Shown here in pieces: positions 47,345 through 56,338 of a DNA stretch of 64,000 bases. The position numbers and the translations under genes are program-made. The stretch's first letter is position 1; each line of letters opens with the position of its first letter. Origin of the DNA: Tardiphaga robiniae (GTDB lineage: Bacteria > Pseudomonadota > Alphaproteobacteria > Rhizobiales > Xanthobacteraceae); NCBI RefSeq assembly GCF_001618955.1, contig NZ_LVYV01000003.1, positions 62,001 to 126,000 of the forward strand, written 5' to 3'. Below the pieces are notes generated by a model. The model did no database searches, had not been told where the DNA came from, and saw nothing but the letters and a program-made list of their open reading frames with translations.

Positions 47345-48118
47345 TTAGGGACAGCCCGCCGCGATCGCAAGGAAATCGGCCGCCTTCAGGCTGGCGCCGC
47401 CCACCAGCGCACCGTTCACGTTAGGAACCGCCATCAACTCCCTGGCGTTGGATGGCTTGACCGAACCGCCATAGAGGATGCGGATCGAGGGCCCCTCGTT
47501 CTTAAAGCGTTCAGTCAAACGATCGCAGATAAACTTATGAACTTGCTCGACATCCTGGACTGTCGGCGTCAATCCTGTGCCGATCGCCCAGACCGGTTCA
47601 TAGGCCACGATCAGGTTGCCCGAGGTGGCATCGTCCGGCAGCGAGCCCTGGAGCTGGGTGCCGCAGACGTCGAGCGTCTTGCCGGCATCACGTTCGCCTT
47701 GGGTCTCGCCGATGCAGACGATCGCCGTGAGCCCGGCGCGCCAGGCAGCCAGCGCCTTTTCGCGAACCACGGCATCGGTCTCGCCGTGATCGGCGCGGCG
47801 TTCGGAATGTCCAACGATAACAGCGGTCGCGCCAGCATCAGCCAGCATTTCGGGCGCGATATCGCCGGTATGCGCGCCTGAGACGTTCTTGTGACAATCC
47901 TGCGCCCCGACTGAGACGACGTGGCGGCCCTCCTGCCCGAAGCTCGATGCCTTCGACGCGAAACTCGCCAGCAGCGTGACCGGGGGACAGACCAGCAGGT
48001 CGGCCTTGTCCAGCACATCCGGCGCGCCGCGCAGCATCGCTTCGAACTCGGTCATCGACGCCTTGAGGCCGTTCATTTTCCAGTTGCCGGCGATCAGCGG
48101 CCGAACGGCATCAGTCAT
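47345..48118 (-). CDS. tpiA: Triosephosphate isomerase
   Basis: Interconverts dihydroxyacetone phosphate and glyceraldehyde 3-phosphate. The 257-residue TIM barrel shows '[11 protein letters not shown]' with Asn12 and Lys14, '[16 protein letters not shown]' with the catalytic His and '[20 protein letters not shown]' with the catalytic Glu and mobile loop; '[17 protein letters not shown]' ends the phosphate site. Start at 48118: AGGA sits seven bases upstream; a second ATG two codons earlier is too close to it. First gene of tpiA-secG-pyrG. Confidence 0.97.
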   Translation of the reverse strand: MTDAVRPLIAGNWKMNGLKASMTEFEAMLRGAPDVLDKADLLVCPPVTLLASFASKASSFGQEGRHVVSVGAQDCHKNVSGAHTGDIAPEMLADAGATAVIVGHSERRADHGETDAVVREKALAAWRAGLTAIVCIGETQGERDAGKTLDVCGTQLQGSLPDDATSGNLIVAYEPVWAIGTGLTPTVQDVEQVHKFICDRLTERFKNEGPSIRILYGGSVKPSNARELMAVPNVNGALVGGASLKAADFLAIAAGCP

Positions 48119-48192
48119 GAGCATATCCTGTCATTTGAAAGAGGTTATCTGAGCTAACAGAGGCGATCCGCCAGCTCAAGCCGACTTGGAGT

Positions 48193-48780
48193 TCAGGCAG
48201 ATTTGGAGACCCTCAACCCGCGCTCTTGCTTGATCTGGTCAGCCGTGAGGTCCGGGGCCGAGGGATCGAACTTGCTCCAGCCCGCTGCGGCCAGATCGCT
48301 GCGGCGCTTGGCGATATCGACCGAGGATGGATGCAGCAACGCCTCAAGCCGGTTCTTGTCGGCTACCTCGACCCTGGCGCTGACGAGGCTACCGCCGCGG
48401 CGGATACCCTCGGCATAGACCTCGGCATCGTTCACGGCGACGCCGGCTTCGGCCAGCATCCCGATCACGCCGCCGGCAGCACCCGCGGCCACGGCGCCCG
48501 CTGCGGCCGCTGCCAGCCATCCGGCAGCCACGACCGGTCCGAGACCGGGAATCGCCAGCAGTCCGAGGCCAGCCAATAGTCCGCCGACACCGCCAAAACC
48601 GGCACCGATCGCGGCGCCCTTGCCGGCGCCCGCGGCATAGTCGGGCGCGTACCATTTGTCGGCATTGTTGGCGATGATGCTGATGTCGTCTTCGGCCACG
48701 CCGGCCTCGTGCAGGCTGACCACAGCCTTCTGTGCGTCGGCGTAGTCGTCGAACAGCCGGGAGATCGTCACCTTGCTCAT
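48193..48780 (-). CDS. General stress protein 17M-like (YflT-domain) protein with glycine-zipper segment
   Basis: The 195-residue protein begins 'KVTISRLFDDYADAQKAVVS', matching the heat-induced stress protein YflT domain (general stress protein 17M-like). The middle (about 50-110) is an extended Gly/Ala-rich hydrophobic stretch like a glycine zipper, which may insert in a membrane. The C-terminal part is hydrophilic, repeating 'LVSARVEVADKNRLEALL'. The start at 48780 has GGGGA upstream. A stress role is inferred from family name only. It follows the small exported protein gene on the same strand. Confidence 0.75.
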   Translation of the reverse strand: MSKVTISRLFDDYADAQKAVVSLHEAGVAEDDISIIANNADKWYAPDYAAGAGKGAAIGAGFGGVGGLLAGLGLLAIPGLGPVVAAGWLAAAAAGAVAAGAAGGVIGMLAEAGVAVNDAEVYAEGIRRGGSLVSARVEVADKNRLEALLHPSSVDIAKRRSDLAAAGWSKFDPSAPDLTADQIKQERGLRVSKSA

Positions 48781-48796
48781 CGCGCTATCCCCACCG

Positions 48797-49126
48797 TCAT
48801 TGCGGATTCGCCGAGACGTTGCCCTTGTAGTCGACGCTGACATGGACCTTCTTCGATCCGCTCATAGCGGTGCCGCGCCAGATGCCTTGGCTGTCGTTCA
48901 CCAGTGGCGACACGTCGGCATAACCTTGTGACTCCAACGACTTGCGAGCCTGACCTTCGGTGAAACTATTGGCGCCGGGAAGTGGCGGCGTTTCTGTTTT
49001 CGGCTGCGAATTCGTCGACTCCGTCACCGTGGGCTTCTGCATCGCCGGATTTGACTGCGCGCCTGCCGGCGTCAGCGCCATCCAGATGCCGCAGGCGGCA
49101 ACTCCCGATCGCCAACCGATCCGCAT
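48797..49126 (-). CDS. Small exported protein of unknown function
   Basis: A 109-residue product with a signal peptide (MRIGWRSGVAACGIWMALTP, cleavage after AGA), a Pro/Thr/Ser-rich linker (25-50) and a C-terminal domain 'SFTEGQARKSLESQGYADVS' to 'KVHVSVDYKGNVSANP'. The C-terminal fold resembles short PepSY-like periplasmic modules but I cannot assign it firmly. It lies 16 bp upstream of the stress protein gene, so cotranscription is likely. Confidence 0.7.
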   Translation of the reverse strand: MRIGWRSGVAACGIWMALTPAGAQSNPAMQKPTVTESTNSQPKTETPPLPGANSFTEGQARKSLESQGYADVSPLVNDSQGIWRGTAMSGSKKVHVSVDYKGNVSANPQ

Positions 49127-49360
49127 AATCTCTCCCGGCAGGCCCGAACGCCCCGCTCAACAAAGCGGCAGCGGGCCGGAAAGTTCCATGTGCCGCTAAT
49201 GCCTCGCGGTAGCGCCGGAAACCGCTTCAATCCGCCCCGCCCCCAGCCGGTTGCGACCCGGCTTTTGCCACTTTATGATGCGCCTCCTATTTGGCGACGC
49301 CCTCCGGCCCATGGGCTGCTGGTGCGAGCCGATTCCCCTCCTGACAGATAAGAAGACCCT

Positions 49361-51286
49361 ATGCTTCGAGGAATGCGCAAAGCCTCATCCAACTGGATTG
49401 GCAAGACGATTATGGCCGTCGTGATGGGCGTGCTGATTGTCAGCTTCGGCATCTGGGGCATCGCCGATGCGTTCAAGGGCTATGGGCAGTCCAAGCTCGC
49501 CACCATCGGCTCGACCGAGATCACGACCGAGCAGTTCCGCCAGCTCTATAACGACAAGCTGCAGCAGATCGGCCGCCAATTCGGCCGCCCGCTGACCTCC
49601 GATCAAGCCCGTGCCTTCGGCCTCGACCGCCAGGTCTTGCAGCAGGTCGTCGCCGAAGCCGCCCTCGACGAGGACGCGCGCCGCAAGGGCCTGGGCGTGG
49701 CAGATGCCGAAGTTATGCGGCAGATCATTGCGGATCCGAACTTCCAGAGCCCGACCGGCGGCTTCGATGCGCCGCGCTTCCAGCAGCTGATCCGCTCGCT
49801 GGGCTTCACCGAGCAGCGCTACATTGCCGAGCAGCGCAAGGTATCGCTGCGCCGCCAGATCGCCGGCACCGTCACGTCAGGCGTCGAACCGCCGAAGACG
49901 ATGATCGAGGCGCTGAGCCGCTACCAGAACGAGACCCGCACCGTCGATTACGTGAAGCTCGATGCTGCGCAGGCCGGGACCATTGACGCGCCCTCGCCTG
50001 AAGCACTCGCTGCCTATTTCGACGAGCGCAAGACCCAGTTCCGCGCCCCCGAATATCGCAAGATTGCCTTCCTCGCCTTGACGCCCGACGAAATGGCGAA
50101 GTGGTCGACGGTGTCCGACGACGACGCCAGGAAAGTGTTCGAAGAGCGCAAGGACAAGCTCTCCACGCCGGAGCAGCGCCAGATCTCGCAGATCGTCTTC
50201 CCGAATGCGGCGGACGCCGAAGCGGGTCGCGCCAGGCTGAACGATACATTCAAGTTCGAGGACCTCGCCAAGGAACGCGGCCTGTCCGCCTCCGACATCG
50301 ATCTCGGCATGGTTGCCAAAGCAGGCATTATCGATCCCTCCGTCGCCAATGCTGCCTTCTCGCTGGCACCGGATGGCATCAGCCAGCCGATCACCGGACG
50401 GTTCGGTGTGACGCTGATCAAGCTCGGCAAGGTTCAGGCCGGCACGACGCCGAGCTATGACAGCGTTGCCGCCAACCTGAAGCGCGATATTGCCATCGAG
50501 CGCGCCCGTGCCGTCGTGTCCGACATGCATAACAAGATCGAGGACGAACGCGGTGGCGGTGCCAATGTCGTCGATACCGCCAAGAAGCTCGGCCTCACCG
50601 CCGTGACCATCGAGGCCGTCGATCGCTCCGGTCGTACGCCGGACGGCCAGCCCGTTGCCGGCCTGCCCACGGGTGTGGACGTCGTGAGCCAGGCCTTCAA
50701 CAGCGATGTCGGTGTCGACAACGACGCATTGCAGGCCGGCGGCGGTTACATCTGGTACGACGTGCTCGGCGTCACGCCAGCGCGCGACCGTACGCTCGAC
50801 GAAGTGAAGCCGCAGGTCGAGGCACGTTGGCGCGAAGAGCAGATCACCACGCGTCTGCGCGACAAGGCTGTCGACATGGCGAAGAAGCTCGAAAGCGGTG
50901 CCAAGCTCGCCGACGAAGCCGCCGCAGCCGGACTCAAGGTCGTGACCTCCGCGCCATTCAAGCGCGACGCGAGCGATCCCTCTCTCTCGGCCGGCGTCAT
51001 CCAGTCTGTGTTCCGCGGCGTCAAGGATTCGGCCGGACAGGCCCAAAATACGACATCGGGCGCCACACCGTCGGAATGGATCGTCTACCGGATCACCGAT
51101 GTCACCGCGCCTGCGGTTGATATGGCCTCCGAAGACGCCAAGAAGCTGAAGGAGACATTGCAGCGCGGGCTGACCGATGAGCAGGTCGCGCAGTATGTCA
51201 CCAGGCTCGAGGCGCAGATCGGCACCAAGATCAACGCAGAAGCCGTTGCGATCGCCACCGGCGCCGCGAACAGCAACACCAATTAG
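49361..51286 (+). CDS. ppiD: Periplasmic folding chaperone / peptidyl-prolyl isomerase PpiD
   Basis: The 641-residue protein has an N-terminal membrane anchor (MRKASSNWIGKTIMAVVMGV...), a SurA-N/PpiD chaperone region (about 45-230, 'ATIGSTEITTEQFRQLYNDK', 'FQSPTGGFDAPRFQQLIRSL') and a central parvulin-like PPIase module (about 255-365). A second chaperone-like C-terminal part follows. PpiD assists proteins leaving the Sec translocon. It is the first of a rightward series with trpD, trpC and moaC, but a palindromic repeat in the 118-bp gap probably separates their transcripts. Confidence 0.92.
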   Translation: MLRGMRKASSNWIGKTIMAVVMGVLIVSFGIWGIADAFKGYGQSKLATIGSTEITTEQFRQLYNDKLQQIGRQFGRPLTSDQARAFGLDRQVLQQVVAEAALDEDARRKGLGVADAEVMRQIIADPNFQSPTGGFDAPRFQQLIRSLGFTEQRYIAEQRKVSLRRQIAGTVTSGVEPPKTMIEALSRYQNETRTVDYVKLDAAQAGTIDAPSPEALAAYFDERKTQFRAPEYRKIAFLALTPDEMAKWSTVSDDDARKVFEERKDKLSTPEQRQISQIVFPNAADAEAGRARLNDTFKFEDLAKERGLSASDIDLGMVAKAGIIDPSVANAAFSLAPDGISQPITGRFGVTLIKLGKVQAGTTPSYDSVAANLKRDIAIERARAVVSDMHNKIEDERGGGANVVDTAKKLGLTAVTIEAVDRSGRTPDGQPVAGLPTGVDVVSQAFNSDVGVDNDALQAGGGYIWYDVLGVTPARDRTLDEVKPQVEARWREEQITTRLRDKAVDMAKKLESGAKLADEAAAAGLKVVTSAPFKRDASDPSLSAGVIQSVFRGVKDSAGQAQNTTSGATPSEWIVYRITDVTAPAVDMASEDAKKLKETLQRGLTDEQVAQYVTRLEAQIGTKINAEAVAIATGAANSNTN

Positions 51287-51298
51287 GAAACCCACGTC

Positions 51299-51379
51299 GT
51301 CATTGCGGGCGCAGCGAAACCATCCAGACGCAACACGCAAAGGCTGGATGGCTTCGCCGCAGATGTCGCCTGCAATGAC
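51299..51379. repeat. Palindromic repeat (second REP family) between ppiD and trpD
   Basis: The 80-base element begins GTCATTGCGGGCGCAGCGAA, has ACCATCCAG / CTGGATGG central arms, and ends with CTTCGC...TGCAATGAC, so the outer ends are complementary. The pattern matches a repeat common in Bradyrhizobium-group genomes. It can fold into a long hairpin and may attenuate or terminate the ppiD transcript. Confidence 0.6.
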
Positions 51380-51404
51380 ATGTGCATCACTCTGAAAGCA
51401 TCCG

Positions 51405-52424
51405 ATGGACAATCTCAGGGCAATCATTGCCAAGGTCGCGACAGGCGCCTCCCTCTCGCGTGAGGAAGCCTCGGCGGCCTTCGACAGCATGATGTCGGGC
51501 GAAGCAACGCCGTCGCAGATGGGCGGCCTGCTGATGGCGCTGCGCGTGCGCGGCGAGACCGTGGACGAGATCACCGGCGCGGTCGAGGTGATGCGCGCCA
51601 AGATGCTGCGGGTCGACGCACCGGCCGGTGCTGTCGATGTGGTCGGTACCGGCGGCGACGGTTCCGGCTCCGTGAACGTCTCGACCTGCGCCTCCTTCAT
51701 CGTCGCCGGCTGCGGCGTGCCGGTGGCCAAGCACGGCAATCGTGCGCTGTCGTCGCGCTCCGGCGCGGCCGACGTGCTGGCCGCCCTTGGCGTCAAGATC
51801 GACCTCACGCCCGACGACGTCAGCCGCTGCCTCAAGGAAACCGGCATCGGCTTCATGTTCGCGCCGGCGCATCATCCCGCGATGAAGAATGTCGGCCCGA
51901 CCCGTGTCGAACTTGCCACGCGCACGATTTTCAATCTGCTTGGGCCGCTGTCCAATCCCGCCGGCGTCACCCGGCAGATGGTCGGCGTGTTCTCGCGGCA
52001 ATGGGTGCTGCCGCTGGCACAGGTGCTGAAGAACCTCGGCTCGGAGTCCGCCTGGGTCGTGCACGGCTCCGACGGTCTTGACGAAATCACCCTCACCGGC
52101 CCGACCTTCGTGGCGGCGCTGGAAAACGGCAATATCCGCAGCTTCGAGATTTCGCCCGAGGACGCTGGTCTGTCGCGCACCGGTCCGGATTCCCTGAAGG
52201 GCGGCGACGCGCAGGAAAACGCCACCTCACTGCAGGCCGTGCTCGATGGCAAGCCGAGCGCCTTCCGCGACGTCGCGCTGCTCAATGCAGCCGCGGCCCT
52301 GATCGTGGCCGGCAAGGTCAAGGACGTGAAGGAAGGCGTGGCACTCGGTCAGAAGTCACTCGACAGCGGCGCGGCGCTCGAGAAGCTGAAGCGACTGGTC
52401 GCCGTCTCCAACGCCAACCTGTGA
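51405..52424 (+). CDS. trpD: Anthranilate phosphoribosyltransferase
   Basis: Second step of tryptophan synthesis, joining anthranilate and PRPP. The 339 residues include the N-terminal helical domain, the PRPP-binding '[20 protein letters not shown]', the '[20 protein letters not shown]' motif and '[20 protein letters not shown]', all diagnostic. Normal length. trpC follows after seven bases. Confidence 0.98.
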   Translation: MDNLRAIIAKVATGASLSREEASAAFDSMMSGEATPSQMGGLLMALRVRGETVDEITGAVEVMRAKMLRVDAPAGAVDVVGTGGDGSGSVNVSTCASFIVAGCGVPVAKHGNRALSSRSGAADVLAALGVKIDLTPDDVSRCLKETGIGFMFAPAHHPAMKNVGPTRVELATRTIFNLLGPLSNPAGVTRQMVGVFSRQWVLPLAQVLKNLGSESAWVVHGSDGLDEITLTGPTFVAALENGNIRSFEISPEDAGLSRTGPDSLKGGDAQENATSLQAVLDGKPSAFRDVALLNAAAALIVAGKVKDVKEGVALGQKSLDSGAALEKLKRLVAVSNANL

Positions 52425-52431
52425 GACGACC

Positions 52432-53238
52432 ATGTCCGACATCCTGACCAAGATCGAAGCCTATAAGCGCGAGGAAATCGCGGCCGCCAAGCGCGCCCAT
52501 CCGCTCGCATCCGTCGAAGCGCTGGCCAAGACTGCGCCGGCGCCGCGCGGCTTCATGACCGCGATCCACAAGAAGCTCGACAAGAACGAGTTTGCGCTGA
52601 TTGCCGAAATCAAGAAGGCGTCGCCGTCCAAGGGGCTCATTCGCGAGGACTTCGACCCGCCGACGCTGGCCAAAGCCTATGAGGCCGGCGGCGCCGCGTG
52701 TCTCTCGGTCCTGACCGATACGCCGTCCTTTGAAGGGCATCTCGACTTCATGGTCGCGGCGCGCGCCGCGACCAAACTGCCGGTGCTGCGCAAGGACTTC
52801 ATGTTCGACACCTATCAGGTGGTCGAGGCCCGTGCCCATGGCGCCGATTGCATCCTGATCATCATGGCTGCACTCGACGATGCGCAGGCGCGTGACATCG
52901 AAGACGCCGCCATCGACCACGGCATGGACGTGCTGATCGAAATCCACGACCAGCCGGAGCTGGAACGCGCACTGAACCTGCGCTCGCCGATGATCGGCAT
53001 CAACAACCGCAATCTGCGCACCTTCGAGACCACGCTGACCGCCAGCGAAACGCTGGCACCGATGATCCCCCGGGATCGTTTGAAGGTCGGCGAGAGCGGC
53101 ATCTTCACGCCGAACGATCTTGCCCGTCTCGCGCGCGTCGGCATTTCCACCTTCCTGGTCGGCGAAAGCCTGATGCGGCAGGCGGACGTCGCGGCGGCGA
53201 CGCAGACGCTGCTCAAGCGCGCGAACGGAACGCATTGA
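52432..53238 (+). CDS. trpC: Indole-3-glycerol phosphate synthase
   Basis: Closes the pyrrole ring in tryptophan synthesis. The 268-residue TIM barrel has the signature '[20 protein letters not shown]' with the catalytic Lys, '[20 protein letters not shown]' and '[19 protein letters not shown]'; '[20 protein letters not shown]' binds phosphate. Full length and single domain (no TrpF fusion). Its stop sits immediately before the moaC start. Confidence 0.98.
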   Translation: MSDILTKIEAYKREEIAAAKRAHPLASVEALAKTAPAPRGFMTAIHKKLDKNEFALIAEIKKASPSKGLIREDFDPPTLAKAYEAGGAACLSVLTDTPSFEGHLDFMVAARAATKLPVLRKDFMFDTYQVVEARAHGADCILIIMAALDDAQARDIEDAAIDHGMDVLIEIHDQPELERALNLRSPMIGINNRNLRTFETTLTASETLAPMIPRDRLKVGESGIFTPNDLARLARVGISTFLVGESLMRQADVAAATQTLLKRANGTH

Positions 53239-53240
53239 TC

Positions 53241-53762
53241 ATGGCCGGCAAGACGAAAAAATCGAAGCAGGCCCCGGCCCTCACCCACATCGATTCCTCG
53301 GGCGAGGCCCGCATGGTCGATGTATCGGAGAAACCGGCGACCGAACGCATCGCGGTGGCCGAAGGTCTGGTGATCATGAGCAAGGCGACGCTCGACATGA
53401 TCGTCTCCGGCAACGCCAAGAAGGGCGACGTGCTCGGCACGGCGCGTATCGCCGGCATCATGGCGGCAAAGCGCACATCGGATCTGATCCCGCTGTGCCA
53501 TCCGCTGGCGCTGTCGAAAGTCACCCTGGACATCACGCCCGACAAGAAACTGCCGGGTTGCCGCGTGCGCGCGTTGGTGAAGGTTACAGGCCCGACGGGT
53601 GTCGAAATGGAAGCGCTCACGGCGGTATCAGTTGCGTGCCTGACGATCTACGACATGATCAAGGCCGTCGAACGCGGCGTGCGCATCGAAGGCATTCATC
53701 TGATCGAGAAGAAGGGTGGCAAGTCCGGCCATTATCTCGTGACCGACAACGCCGCCGACTGA
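53241..53762 (+). CDS. moaC: Cyclic pyranopterin monophosphate synthase MoaC
   Basis: MoaC makes cyclic pyranopterin monophosphate in molybdenum cofactor biosynthesis. The 173-residue protein carries '[20 protein letters not shown]', '[17 protein letters not shown]' and '[20 protein letters not shown]' with the catalytic Lys-rich '[17 protein letters not shown]' end. I start at the ATG at 53241; an in-frame TTG at 53235 overlaps trpC. Third gene of trpD-trpC-moaC. MoeA, usually nearby, is separated here by a 6.7-kb block. Confidence 0.96.
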   Translation: MAGKTKKSKQAPALTHIDSSGEARMVDVSEKPATERIAVAEGLVIMSKATLDMIVSGNAKKGDVLGTARIAGIMAAKRTSDLIPLCHPLALSKVTLDITPDKKLPGCRVRALVKVTGPTGVEMEALTAVSVACLTIYDMIKAVERGVRIEGIHLIEKKGGKSGHYLVTDNAAD

Positions 53763-53767
53763 TGGCA

Positions 53768-54130
53768 TCAGGCGCTCTTGTGCGCCTGCGATACATCCGA
53801 TGGCATGCTGAAGATGCTGTCAGGCTCGACCCGAAACTCATCCAGCGAGCGCCCCGCGGTGAGCTGAAACACCAGCCAGCGCGGACGCAGACCCCTGCCC
53901 GACCAGATCTGCGACGGCTGCTCCGGATTGCGATAGACCGGACCGGCCTTCGGCTGCAATGCTGCGACAGCACGCTTCGATGAGGTTGAGAACTGCTCGA
54001 GATCGCGCAGACGCTCGTCGAGTTCCTGTCGCTGCTCAGCCATCTTCGCGGCGAGCACGACGCGCAACTTCTCATGAAGGTCCCAGAGCGCGTCCACCGA
54101 CATCACTGCGAAATCGTGATCCTGCGCCAT
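53768..54130 (-). CDS. H-NS family DNA-binding protein
   Basis: A 120-residue protein with an N-terminal oligomerisation helix (about 10-50, 'SVDALWDLHEKLRVVLAAKM') and a C-terminal H-NS DNA-binding motif 'YRNPEQPSQIWSGRGLRPRW' (about 69-88). After the motif a 30-residue tail follows. H-NS-type proteins bind AT-rich DNA and silence it. The start ATG at 54130 has AGGGA six to seven bases upstream. The gene ends five bases from moaC, convergent with it, and opens the accessory block up to moeA. An arm pair TGTTT-AC-AAACA lies 20 bp upstream. Confidence 0.85.
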   Translation of the reverse strand: MAQDHDFAVMSVDALWDLHEKLRVVLAAKMAEQRQELDERLRDLEQFSTSSKRAVAALQPKAGPVYRNPEQPSQIWSGRGLRPRWLVFQLTAGRSLDEFRVEPDSIFSMPSDVSQAHKSA

Positions 54131-54362
54131 CATCGATCCCTCATGTTCCTGTTTACAAACAATAACCGGGACCGCGCGCGACATGGGGGGTGTTTGGCGG
54201 CGGCCCCGGGCCACATCAAGCGACCAACCGGAGGATGAGACCCAGGCTGGCGATCGTGGCGGGATCAGCACTACCAAGCAGGACAAGGCCAAGTGTGAAT
54301 GCGCACTACTTGGTTACGCGCGCGCATTGTAAGTTTTGCGGTAACCTGAATAGGGGCGGATT

Positions 54363-54539
54363 TCAGCGATCGCTGTCATCACGGTGCTCGCGCACGAGAC
54401 GTTGCCGGCTGCGCTGCGGCTTCATCTCGTTGACGATCCACGGCCCGATCTGCGCGTCGAGATGACGCTCATATCGTTTGACCAGCAACCACGCAGCGGG
54501 CAACAGCAGCACCATCATCAATCCAACCACAATCGACAT
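54363..54539 (-). CDS. Small single-pass membrane protein (58 aa)
   Basis: Minus-strand frame starting 'MSIVVGLMMVLLLPAAWLLV' (a clear membrane helix, 2-20) followed by a charged cytoplasmic part 'KRYERHLDAQIGPWIVNEMK' and a very basic/acidic end. An AAAGGA lies six bases before the ATG at 54539, an ideal ribosome site. There are no other good genes in this gap. Function unknown; not a family I recognise. Confidence 0.6.
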   Translation of the reverse strand: MSIVVGLMMVLLLPAAWLLVKRYERHLDAQIGPWIVNEMKPQRSRQRLVREHRDDSDR

Positions 54540-54724
54540 TCCAAATCCTTTAAATCAAAGGGTTTCGATGTCATTAGGTACGTGAAACAGCCTTTTAGGT
54601 TTGAAATAGCCCGCATGCATTGTGTGCGGAGCAGAAAATTACTGGCCGATCCGCCTATTCCCACAACTTTTCCCCACATCGATACCGGGAACGACTGATG
54701 TTGCCGGTATCGATGCGCGATAGG

Positions 54725-55939
54725 CTACTTGATCATCGGACAACCACCCTCGGCCATCGGCCGGAACGCCTTTTCGGCGGGGATGGTCGAGAGCAGCTTG
54801 TAATAGTCATACGGCCCCTTCGATTCCGCGGGCTTCTTGATCTCGAACAGATAGATCGGGTGAATGACGCGGCCATCGGCGCGGATTGTGACCTCACCGA
54901 ACAGCTTGTCCTTGCCCTTGAAGGTCTTCATCTGCGGCACGACGACACTGGCATCGTCGCTGCCCTTGGCGGCCACGGCATTGAGATAGGCCAGCGTGGA
55001 GGCATAGACGCCCGCCTGATTGGCGCTCGGCATCTTGCCATTCATGCCCGGCCGCGCCGCAAAGCGTTTGCCAAAGGCGCGGGTGTCATCATCCATGTCC
55101 CAGTAGAAGGATTCCGTCAGCAACAGGCCCTGCGCGGTCTTCAGGCCCATGCCGTGAACGTCATTGATGAAGATCAGGAACGCGACCAGCTTCTGCGGGC
55201 CGTCCTGCATGCCGAACTCGCCAGCCTGCTTCACCGCATTGATGGCATCCGCGCCGGCATTAGCCAGGCCGATCACCTTGGCCTTGGAGCTCTGCGCCTG
55301 CAGCAATAGCGAGGCAAAATCGGAGGTGCCGAGCGGGTGCTTCGATGACCCCAGCACCTTGCCGCCGTTCTTCGTGATGTAATTGGTGGCTTCGGCCTCG
55401 ATGCCCTGCCCCAGCGCGTAGTTCACCGTGAGAAAGTACCAGTCGTCACCGCCCCGCTGCATCATCGCTGCTGCGGTGGTGTTACCGGTGGCCCAGGCGT
55501 CGTTGACCCACTGGATGGTGTTCGGCGAGCAGTCCTTGCCCGTGAGGTCCGACGTCGCGGTGGATGAGGCCAGGAAGGTCATCTTGGTGTTGCGGGCGAT
55601 ATTGTTGATGGCGAGACCGACCGACGAATTCGGCACGTCGACAATGGCATCGACCTTTTCGACATCGAGCCATTTGCGCGCGATGGCGGAGCCGACATCC
55701 GCCTTGTTCTGATGGTCGGCATAGACGATCTCGACCTTGATGTTCTTGCCGCCGCCGTTGAAATCCTCGGCGGCCATCCGCGCGGCTTCCACCGAGCCCA
55801 TGCCGTTGGTGTCCTGGAACACGCCGGAAATATCGTTGAGCACACCGACCCGCACCACATCGTCGGACACCTGCGCCTGGACCGCCGTCGCCATCACGCA
55901 GGATGCCGCAGCGGCCAAAACTGTCTTCAAGCCCTTCAT
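54725..55939 (-). CDS. Periplasmic ABC transporter substrate-binding protein (branched-chain amino acid/aromatic type)
   Basis: The 404-residue protein has a signal peptide (MKGLKTVLAAAASCVMATAV, cleavage after VQA) and a type I periplasmic-binding fold of the Leu/Ile/Val (Peripla_BP_6) class, with 'VRVGVLNDISGVFQDTNGMG' and 'KVEIVYADHQNKADVGSAIA'. In related bacteria this class binds aromatic acids as well as branched amino acids. It is the last gene of the P450-ferredoxin-binding protein cluster; no permease or ATPase gene accompanies it, so it must use components encoded elsewhere. Confidence 0.9.
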   Translation of the reverse strand: MKGLKTVLAAAASCVMATAVQAQVSDDVVRVGVLNDISGVFQDTNGMGSVEAARMAAEDFNGGGKNIKVEIVYADHQNKADVGSAIARKWLDVEKVDAIVDVPNSSVGLAINNIARNTKMTFLASSTATSDLTGKDCSPNTIQWVNDAWATGNTTAAAMMQRGGDDWYFLTVNYALGQGIEAEATNYITKNGGKVLGSSKHPLGTSDFASLLLQAQSSKAKVIGLANAGADAINAVKQAGEFGMQDGPQKLVAFLIFINDVHGMGLKTAQGLLLTESFYWDMDDDTRAFGKRFAARPGMNGKMPSANQAGVYASTLAYLNAVAAKGSDDASVVVPQMKTFKGKDKLFGEVTIRADGRVIHPIYLFEIKKPAESKGPYDYYKLLSTIPAEKAFRPMAEGGCPMIK

Positions 55940-56007
55940 AGTCGTCTCTCCCCTCTAACCTTGATTACGCGGGTCCGGACGTTGCCGGTCGCGGTCTTGC
56001 TTGCGAA

Positions 56008-56331
56008 TTACACCTGTCGCTCCGGCAGTCGGAGCACGAGGCCATCGAGCGCCTCGGTGATCTTGATCTGGCACGACAGCCGGCTGTTCGGCAGCCGCTC
56101 GCTGGCGACACCCTCCAGCAACTCATCCTCGTCGGCACCGACTGTGCCAACTTTGCCCAGCCAGTTGTCGTCGACATAGACGTGGCAGGTGGCGCAGACC
56201 GCGCCTCCGCCGCATTCGCCCGTAATGCCGTCGACACCATGCAGCAGCGCCGTATACATCGCGCTATCGCCGTCATTGGCGCTGACCGTCTCGGCACGGG
56301 TGTCGTGATGAATGAACGTAATGCTCGGCAT
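56008..56331 (-). CDS. [2Fe-2S] ferredoxin for the P450 (palustrisredoxin-like)
   Basis: A 107-residue adrenodoxin/putidaredoxin-type ferredoxin. Cluster cysteines are Cys40, Cys46 and Cys49 ('GECGGGAVCATCHVYV') and Cys87 ('NSRLSCQIKI'). 'MPSITFIHHDTRAET' is the opening strand. It should pass single electrons to the adjacent CYP199A-type P450, as the palustrisredoxin pairs in Rhodopseudomonas do. It follows the P450 gene by seven bases. A ferredoxin reductase is not encoded nearby. Confidence 0.92.
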   Translation of the reverse strand: MPSITFIHHDTRAETVSANDGDSAMYTALLHGVDGITGECGGGAVCATCHVYVDDNWLGKVGTVGADEDELLEGVASERLPNSRLSCQIKITEALDGLVLRLPERQV

Positions 56332-56338
56332 GGAATCC

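Noticed and set aside
49877..51856. Minus-strand frame of 659 codons opposite ppiD and trpD
   Set aside because: Spans two well-supported genes on the other strand and a palindromic repeat; composition is antisense-like.
54190..54465. Plus-strand frame MRPRLAIVAGSALPSR in the gap above the H-NS-like gene
   Set aside because: Overlaps the better-supported small membrane protein on the other strand; the GGAGG abuts the ATG too closely and the protein is Arg/Cys-rich without motif.
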